Origin: CAYHIN01 sp964356705 | Lineage (GTDB): Bacteria > Patescibacteriota > Microgenomatia > CAZETR01 > Amesbacteraceae | Reading direction: 5' to 3' | NCBI GenBank assembly: GCA_964356705.1 | Contig: CAYHIN010000021.1 | Span: forward strand, 1-13,030 | DNA length: 13,030 bases | Shown here: in pieces, positions 6,576-11,519 of the stretch | How the letters are laid out: every line of letters begins with the position of its first letter | Numbering within the stretch: position 1 is the first letter of the stretch | The notes under the pieces: model-generated | The model's database searches: none | The model's input: the letters and a program-made list of their open reading frames with translations, nothing else | Told to the model about the DNA's origin: nothing | Translations under genes and position numbers: made by a program

Positions 6576-7120
6576 CAAGAAAACTTGTCAGGAAATAAAT
6601 CTCGAAGTCGGGGATTGTTTTTGTCGCGATCGGAGATGATGGGGTTTGTAACGGGCCATGTGATGTATAGATCTGGGTCATTCCAAGCAATGGCTCTCGT
6701 ATCTGAACCGTCATAATAGGCATCGACTAGATACAAATAATTAACATCGCCTTCTACTGCACAAATGGAGTTTGCTAGACCTAAGGGCACAAACAATGCA
6801 AAACGGTGATCGTCTGAAAAAGTAAAGGTCTCAACTTTGGAAAAAGTCGGTGAATCTGGACGAATATCCACAATGGCTGTAAACATAGAACCCGTGACTG
6901 GATAAACTAATTTGTTCCAGTTCTCGGCATGCAATGCCCGAATTACATTGGGATGTGATAGAGAGTGGTTCCATTGAACTGGCTTGAACTCATAGCCTAG
7001 TTTTTTGGACAATTCATTGAAGTGAAACACTTCACGAAAGAATCCTCGTTCGTCTGCAAAAGTGGATCTCTCTAAAACGTACAACCCAGGGATGGAGGTC
7101 GCTTTGACAAAATCACCCAT
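6575..7120 (-). CDS. rfbC: RmlC-family sugar epimerase (dTDP-4-dehydrorhamnose 3,5-epimerase-like)
   Basis: A 181-residue cupin of normal RmlC length. Family landmarks are DERGFFREVF (23-32), QWNHSLSHPNVIRALH (49-64, His64 matching the catalytic His of the RGLH motif), KLVYPVTGS (70-78), VDIRPDSPTF (84-93), a YLYLVDAYY stretch (128-136) and IAWNDPDLYITWP (144-156). RmlC turns dTDP-4-keto-6-deoxyglucose into dTDP-4-keto-rhamnose in the cytoplasm. Here the usual PxGFAHGF reads PLGLANSI, with Asn117 in place of His, so exact substrate and activity are uncertain; the symbol marks the family. No rfbA, rfbB or rfbD lies in the window. It starts 20 nt after thpR on the same strand with no strong Shine-Dalgarno, and it is the last gene of the leftward run. 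Confidence 0.85.
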   Translation of the reverse strand: MGDFVKATSIPGLYVLERSTFADERGFFREVFHFNELSKKLGYEFKPVQWNHSLSHPNVIRALHAENWNKLVYPVTGSMFTAIVDIRPDSPTFSKVETFTFSDDHRFALFVPLGLANSICAVEGDVNYLYLVDAYYDGSDTRAIAWNDPDLYITWPVTNPIISDRDKNNPRLRDLFPDKFS

Positions 7121-7140
7121 GTCATTTACTCAAAGGAGTC

Positions 7141-7710
7141 TCATTTTTGTAATAGGAACCTATCTATCGTCTGGTAATGACTGCCTGTGCGAGAAAGGGA
7201 GCTCTCAAACAAAGTGATTCTTTCGACCGTAAATTCTGGCCAGGAGGCGAGATCGATCTGACCGACTTTGTCCATAAATTGTTTGGTAGTCGTGGGATCG
7301 GCTTTTTGGTACTCTCCTATTTTTATGTGGGGAAGAAAGCGATTTTGCTGAGGCAGATTCATCTCTCCTAGTTTTGCGCCAAAACTTTGCTGAAGCTCTT
7401 TTAGAAGATTTACGTCGCCTGCTGGACTTAGATAGATAAATGATCCATCGTGACGGTTGTACAACGATTCAAGGAAAGCCGGCCTGAGGATAAAAGCTGG
7501 AAATTTTTTTGCGATTGAGCGCATTTGTCCTCTAACAGCAGGGAGTTCCGCGTCATCTACCCGACCGATAAAATTTAGGGTGAGATGGAGGCGGTCTAAG
7601 TCTTTCCAAATGATCGGGACTTTGAGCCGGGAAACCTGCGTCTGAAGAGACTCGACCAATGAATAGTAAGTTTGGGGAATCTCGATGGCTAAAAAAAGTC
7701 GGTGTTTCAA
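7141..7710 (-). CDS. thpR: RNA 2',3'-cyclic phosphodiesterase (LigT/ThpR, 2H family)
   Basis: A 189-residue 2H-phosphoesterase. The first motif is HLTL (42-45) in a RLHLTLNFIGRV context and the second is PHIKI (127-131). ThpR enzymes hydrolyse RNA 2',3'-cyclic phosphates to 2'-phosphates in the cytoplasm. The second motif is normally HxT but has Lys130 at the Thr position. I place the start at TTG 7710 because it overlaps the upstream stop as TTGA, matching the ATGA overlaps elsewhere in this run, and yields MKHRLFLAIEIP, the expected first strand, at a normal family length. A longer reading from 7923 adds 71 residues of unrelated low-quality sequence antisense to nothing and overlapping the upstream gene, and is rejected. 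A housekeeping RNA enzyme among surface genes suggests simple operon packing. Confidence 0.9.
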   Translation of the reverse strand: MKHRLFLAIEIPQTYYSLVESLQTQVSRLKVPIIWKDLDRLHLTLNFIGRVDDAELPAVRGQMRSIAKKFPAFILRPAFLESLYNRHDGSFIYLSPAGDVNLLKELQQSFGAKLGEMNLPQQNRFLPHIKIGEYQKADPTTTKQFMDKVGQIDLASWPEFTVERITLFESSLSRTGSHYQTIDRFLLQK

Positions 7711-7985
7711 GAGTTTAAAAGCAATGATCCAAAGATCAAAACAGCAAGTAGAGCTACGAGAATATACTCGAAGACTATGTTGATATGCAAATCGCCATGT
7801 GATCGGTGATGAAATATCCCCCAGATGACATAGCAAATAGCCATGAGAGCGATCACGACAAGCTGAGATAGCTTGTTGTAACTGAACCAAAAGACTCCCC
7901 ATAACCCTAGGACTTGAGAGCAAAGCAGGGCAAAGTAGTGGAGTGGGTGCTTGGAAAAATCTTTTTCAAAAGTGAGGGTACTCAT
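7707..7985 (-). CDS. Small three-helix membrane protein of unknown function
   Basis: A 92-residue protein with three hydrophobic segments at about 16-36, 38-58 and 68-90. Between helices two and three lies a short polar turn with a histidine cluster, HHRSHGDLH (59-67). I do not recognise a named family. The ATG at 7985 overlaps the stop of the CAP-domain gene (ATGA), and its own stop overlaps the TTG of thpR (TTGA), so its place between two real genes with coupled starts strongly supports it as coding. A longer reading from 8030 would run into the CAP gene and add a non-hydrophobic leader. It may form a membrane partner for the CAP or sortase products, but nothing in the sequence proves this. 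Confidence 0.8.
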   Translation of the reverse strand: MSTLTFEKDFSKHPLHYFALLCSQVLGLWGVFWFSYNKLSQLVVIALMAICYVIWGIFHHRSHGDLHINIVFEYILVALLAVLIFGSLLLNS

Positions 7986-8839
7986 ATGATCTTGCCGCGA
8001 ACGATAGTAATGGCAGCGACGATCAAACAAGCCAGAAAGACAAAGTGGGCCAGACTTTTACTAGTCCAGCGGACGAGCTTTTGCTGACTGACCACATACA
8101 TGTCTACTCCCAGAATAATCAAAAATACTGACAACACACCGATGGAGAAATATTTTGTGAGATCAAACTGATTGGTCACGGGAACCTGGATGCCAGCAAT
8201 GGCTGGGACGGCAACCTCGGCCGGAGCTGCATCCACGGTAAAACTGGCAGTATCGGTCACATCTGAAGTGACCCCAGCTGTCAGCTTTGTCCCAAACATC
8301 TGCACAACTAGCGTGGTGTCGTGACCAGTAAGTCTACCGTCTATGACCGCAATGCCGATATCTTGATACCTGTTACTAAGGAGGTTGTCGCGATGCGAGG
8401 GAGAATTCATCCAGGCTTTCACCACTGAGGCGGGATCGGAAAAGTCGCGGGCGAGATTTTCGCCGGCATAGCGATATGAGTAACCCGCCTCGCTGATAAA
8501 AAACCAAGGCTGGGTACCAACAGGCGAGACGTGGGCCCAGTAGTCGCGGGCAATCATGTCACCGGCTTTGCGGGCCGCAGCCGCCGTCAGGAGTGGATCG
8601 GATTTGAGGGCGGGTAAGCCCTTAGACGCCCGTTCGACGTTTGTAAGTCTGATCACTTCTGATGGGGCGATCTGGGCGGCAAAACCCAAAATAGTCGGGT
8701 ATCGAGCAGAAAACGAAGTGACAAAAATCTGAAGCGATAAAAAGATCCCGATGACGAGGGCAACTGAAGAGGGGTGGAGCAATTTTGCTCTCTGATTGTT
8801 TGATTCATGGGGAGTGAGCCAATGGGCCAGGGCAGACAT
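7982..8839 (-). CDS. CAP/SCP-domain membrane-anchored surface protein
   Basis: A 285-residue protein. An N-terminal polar stretch (PHESNN, LLHPSS) precedes a membrane helix at about 25-46. A bacterial CAP domain follows at about 60-185 with His103 (YWAHVSP), Glu127 (AGENLA), His149 (MNSPSHRDNLL) and IGIAV (161-165), the residues lining the CAP cavity. After an Ala/Val/Thr-rich linker come two more helices at about 229-250 and 263-280. The CAP domain is probably outside the cell. Bacterial CAP (YkwD-like) proteins are surface or secreted proteins without a settled biochemical activity. The ATG at 8839 lies 13 nt after the sortase stop; an in-frame TTG at 8875 would overlap the sortase gene by 23 bp and is less likely. 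It lacks a sorting signal, so it is not itself an evident sortase substrate. Confidence 0.9.
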   Translation of the reverse strand: MSALAHWLTPHESNNQRAKLLHPSSVALVIGIFLSLQIFVTSFSARYPTILGFAAQIAPSEVIRLTNVERASKGLPALKSDPLLTAAAARKAGDMIARDYWAHVSPVGTQPWFFISEAGYSYRYAGENLARDFSDPASVVKAWMNSPSHRDNLLSNRYQDIGIAVIDGRLTGHDTTLVVQMFGTKLTAGVTSDVTDTASFTVDAAPAEVAVPAIAGIQVPVTNQFDLTKYFSIGVLSVFLIILGVDMYVVSQQKLVRWTSKSLAHFVFLACLIVAAITIVRGKII

Positions 8840-8852
8840 GGAGACTATTATG

Positions 8853-9374
8853 TCAATTGGTGGCAGGTATCGCAACTACTACGAGTCTTTTGGAGTCCAA
8901 AAAACCGCTGCAAGTGTAAAGCGTGAGACGGGTATCGATAGTATCCTGCAGCAGATCTGACTGGTCTGGGCTGACCTCGACAATTTGGGAGACTGAGAAA
9001 TCTTTGACAGAGCCGTCCGTGAGCGTAACTGAAATCGTGTCCCCCACCTTGACCTTGTCCAGATCTCCCAACTGGGATTTCCAGTTGTGGCCATAGATGA
9101 TCGAGTTGCCGGGAGTGCCTGGAAGCTTGGTGGTGGAAACGTGGATGAGACTTTTGGTAGATGTGGGCCAACGATTGTCTTTTACCTCTCCTTCGGAGAC
9201 TGGCAGATCTAGGTCGAGTGCCGGGATCTTGAGCGAGGCCGCGTGAACTAGTCCGGTCTCATTTATCACAACCGGAGAGGCGGTCGCCGGACTGACTACC
9301 TGATAGGTGAATATGCCAGCCGCCACAAAACAGAATACGGAAATAGATAGAAAGAGATAGAAGAGTTTAGGCAC
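8853..9374 (-). CDS. Sortase transpeptidase
   Basis: A 173-residue sortase with an N-terminal membrane anchor (about 4-26) and an outward-facing beta-barrel catalytic domain. The triad is visible: His96 (IIYGHNW), Cys155 (TLYTC) and Arg163 (SKRLVV). Sortases cut an LPXTG-like motif and join the protein to a cell-surface amine or pilin lysine. Size and the TLYTC/YGHN context fit the small class D/E-type enzymes, but class cannot be fixed by eye. The start is GTG 9374, overlapping the upstream Fn3 gene by 8 bp. That upstream gene ends in a sorting signal (FAGTG, helix, basic tail) and is the obvious substrate. No Shine-Dalgarno is seen, so translation is probably coupled. Confidence 0.92.
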   Translation of the reverse strand: MPKLFYLFLSISVFCFVAAGIFTYQVVSPATASPVVINETGLVHAASLKIPALDLDLPVSEGEVKDNRWPTSTKSLIHVSTTKLPGTPGNSIIYGHNWKSQLGDLDKVKVGDTISVTLTDGSVKDFSVSQIVEVSPDQSDLLQDTIDTRLTLYTCSGFLDSKRLVVVAIPATN

Positions 9375-10224
9375 GATATTTTAGTGACACAAAGCTCAAA
9401 ATCACAAAACCCAAACCTCCGGCAAGAAGGCCAAAAATGATACCCATGGTGCCAGTACCGGCAAAAGTGGAGGCCCCCAGGACTTGGCCGCCGCCGACGC
9501 CACCCTGGGTCGAAAAGTCGCCGGGCATACAATTGTTGACGGCTCGGACTTGGAAGTAATACACAGTATTGGGGTTGAGACTGCCGATCGTGTATGTCGT
9601 TACATTGCCCGTGTCGGGGACGCCATATTGGTAAGAGTCGGGCTGATCACCGTAGGCTATAGTGTAGTGAGTGGCATTTACGACAGCAGTCCAGTGTAAG
9701 ACTGCCTGAGTCCCTTTGTATTCGACTGAGGTCAAAGTGGGTGTCCCGGGCTTGATACTAGTACAGACTGGAGCCGATCCTCCTCCACTCGTTCCCCCGC
9801 CATTTGAAGATGAATTGCAGTTGAACGATATATTTTTGGCTAGATAAGGCAGGTCTTCCAGTCCCCAGTCGGCTCCGGTGGGAATAAAGATCCAACCCTC
9901 GGCCCTGAGACTGGCTACTTGATCGTCGGTGAGGCTACTTACTTTCCACCAGTTGGTTTGAGTGCCGGCACCCGCGGGTGAACAGAAACATTGGACAAGT
10001 ATCGTGTCTGAAAGTGTGTAAACACTGTCGCGCCCTGGAAACTCTCCTACGCCCGGGATACCATGATTTCCGGTCTCATAAGTAGCTTTCAGTTGGCCGC
10101 CTGGATTTGGACATCCAGGAAAGCTGGGAACAGTAATTTGAGATATTGCTAGAGTAGGCGTGGGAATAAAGATGGCTCGAAGCGCTAGCAGGAAAAAGGA
10201 GAAGATGAGTAGTCTAAGTTTCAT
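9367..10224 (-). CDS. Secreted fibronectin type III surface protein with sortase sorting signal
   Basis: A 285-residue exported protein. Signal peptide 1-26 ends in PTLA. Residues about 36-137 form a Cys-containing module with QTNWWKVSSLT (89-99), GWIFIPTGADWGL (110-122) and YLAKN (127-131). This module resembles one I associate with CPR surface proteins. A Gly/Ser linker follows (about 138-150). A fibronectin type III domain spans about 158-240 (VLHWTAV, YTIAYG, TTYTIGSLNPNTVYYFQVRAVN in pieces). The C-terminus is a sorting signal: FAGTG (254-258), a hydrophobic helix (259-280) and the basic tail KYRA. It is encoded directly upstream of, and overlaps by 8 bp, a sortase gene. The ATG at 10224 has AAGG only 3 nt upstream. 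A promoter at 10279-10307 could start this sub-operon. Ligand unknown. Confidence 0.88.
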   Translation of the reverse strand: MKLRLLIFSFFLLALRAIFIPTPTLAISQITVPSFPGCPNPGGQLKATYETGNHGIPGVGEFPGRDSVYTLSDTILVQCFCSPAGAGTQTNWWKVSSLTDDQVASLRAEGWIFIPTGADWGLEDLPYLAKNISFNCNSSSNGGGTSGGGSAPVCTSIKPGTPTLTSVEYKGTQAVLHWTAVVNATHYTIAYGDQPDSYQYGVPDTGNVTTYTIGSLNPNTVYYFQVRAVNNCMPGDFSTQGGVGGGQVLGASTFAGTGTMGIIFGLLAGGLGFVILSFVSLKYRA

Positions 10225-10238
10225 TAACCTTGGGCGGA

Positions 10239-10264
10239 AAGCAGGAGGACAGGAAGCAGGAGGA
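10239..10264. repeat. Tandem 11-bp direct repeat in the leader of the Fn3 gene
   Basis: AAGCAGGAGGA occurs at 10239-10249 and again at 10254-10264, repeating every 15 bp. In the minus-strand mRNA it reads TCCTCCTGCTT twice, a pyrimidine-rich stretch resembling the anti-Shine-Dalgarno tail of 16S rRNA. It fills most of the 41-nt gap between the TIM-barrel gene and the Fn3 gene. Confidence 0.6.
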
Positions 10265-10265
10265 A

Positions 10266-11519
10266 TTAGATGGATTCTATTATACTATGAGCTTTTGTTA
10301 CTAGCAAGTGGATGAGTTCTTGGAGGCGAAACAGGAGATTTCTTGCGGAAGGCTCAAGGACGATATTGAGGGCTGTCGACGAACTGACAGTATGAATCTG
10401 GTCGACAAAGCCGAAAGCAGTGTAGACGATCCGATCATGATCCGGCATGAGAGGAATTGAGTAGTGCCCACTCTGATCCACTGGATATGACCTACCTAGA
10501 TATACGACTGAAGCATGTGTGACCGGCCGATCTAGGGTATTTTTTATGATGCCTTCGACGATGTGGGGGAAATAATACTGGGCAAGAACTGCCGCGGCTG
10601 GCTTTTTTTGGTGAGTTGTGACGTCCCAAATCTCAGTAGAGCTGCCCATGTTTACCCAATAATTGAGTCCAACAAGCTCTGGGATCTCAACCAGCCCGGA
10701 CATGGCTTCTTGCAGCCAAACGGCTTGCTGACTAGGTGACATCTCCCCGTGGATATCAGGGATTGGCACTCCATACTCACCTAGGACAATACTTGCTCCG
10801 GTTTGCCTCGCGATGGTTTTTACGTCCTGAATCAATTCTTTCGGGGTGGGGATATAGTGGTCCAGCACTATCACTGAGTCGAGAGCTCGGACGGTCTTTT
10901 TGTCCATGATCAATTTTGCTACATCTAAATTCATGGAAAAATAGTTTGAGGGAACTTGCTTGTTTATTTTTTTGAAAGAGTCCCTGGTGACTTGATACTC
11001 GCTTATCAAAAAATCTCGATACTCCTGGACCTGCCCGGTCTGTCTGGGGTCTCCAGGCCCGCCGTTTTCACACTCGTGACAGGGAGAATAGATGTCGCCG
11101 TCGACAAATAAATGAGGGTTTTTTAAAATAAATTTTTGAGTTTTTTGAATATGTTCTGCCATGGTGATGTCGGGATAGCTGTACCAGTTTTCCCAACCGG
11201 AAAAGTTGCCGCGAAACCAGACTTTTAATCCGTGTTTTCTGGTGGAATTTATCCAGCGAGTCATGTACGGAATAAATTCATCATCATACGGAGTGGCAAT
11301 GGCTACATGCGTGGCACCCAGATCTTTGATATCTGATATCTGACGATCAATTTCAGAATCAAAATTATTATTTTTTTCCTCGATCCTGGCTACATCCCGG
11401 GAATATTTCATCGTGTCTACGGATTGAATAGACCACAGAGTAGTCCTGATCCCTTCGGCTTTTGCAGGCATTGTGTAAAAAAAACTTAAAAAAAGAAGGA
11501 GTATGAAAATATATCTCAT
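10266..11519 (-). CDS. Secreted TIM-barrel glycosidase-like protein with C-terminal beta-sandwich domain
   Basis: A 417-residue exported protein with signal peptide 1-21 (ending PAKA). Residues about 25-315 look like a (beta/alpha)8 glycosidase-type barrel: ATHVAIATPYDDEF (69-82), HGLKVWFRGNFSGWENWY (96-113), CHECENGG (147-154) and LGEYGVP (246-252). The Glu pair E149 or E151 and E248 could be acid/base and nucleophile, by analogy with clan GH-A where the second Glu ends strand seven; the assignment is an inference. Residues about 318-390 resemble a carboxypeptidase-regulatory-like beta-sandwich (VEGIIKN, ASVVYLG, DQSGHYSIPL). The extreme C-terminus is amphipathic, without a sorting signal. 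It overlaps the upstream GT-C gene as ATGA. It might trim or bind surface glycans made by the neighbouring enzymes. A GH family number cannot be given. Confidence 0.75.
   Translation of the reverse strand: MRYIFILLLFLSFFYTMPAKAEGIRTTLWSIQSVDTMKYSRDVARIEEKNNNFDSEIDRQISDIKDLGATHVAIATPYDDEFIPYMTRWINSTRKHGLKVWFRGNFSGWENWYSYPDITMAEHIQKTQKFILKNPHLFVDGDIYSPCHECENGGPGDPRQTGQVQEYRDFLISEYQVTRDSFKKINKQVPSNYFSMNLDVAKLIMDKKTVRALDSVIVLDHYIPTPKELIQDVKTIARQTGASIVLGEYGVPIPDIHGEMSPSQQAVWLQEAMSGLVEIPELVGLNYWVNMGSSTEIWDVTTHQKKPAAAVLAQYYFPHIVEGIIKNTLDRPVTHASVVYLGRSYPVDQSGHYSIPLMPDHDRIVYTAFGFVDQIHTVSSSTALNIVLEPSARNLLFRLQELIHLLVTKAHSIIESI
10279..10307 (-). promoter_or_regulatory. Sigma70-like promoter for the Fn3-sortase-CAP sub-operon
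   Basis: On the minus strand a -35 TTGCTA (10307-10302), a spacer of exactly 17 bp and a perfect -10 TATAAT (10284-10279) lie inside the last codons of the TIM-barrel gene. Transcription would start near 10272, giving a leader of about 48 nt before the ATG at 10224 that contains the tandem CCTCC repeat. It is the most complete promoter in the window. Confidence 0.55.

Noticed and set aside
6445..6639. Plus-strand frame overlapping the trmD end as a frameshifted C-terminal tail
   Set aside because: The alternate frame does not restore an RRPDLL-like TrmD tail, and it runs into the epimerase gene, so a shorter TrmD is the simpler reading.
7711..7923. 71-residue N-terminal extension of the thpR frame
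   Set aside because: It overlaps the small membrane protein gene in another frame, has no ThpR-like content, and the TTG at 7710 makes a TTGA overlap and a normal-length protein.
11322..11345. GATATCTGATATC short repeat in the TIM-barrel gene
   Set aside because: It encodes an ordinary Ile-Ser-Asp-Ile stretch and is too short to be a meaningful element.
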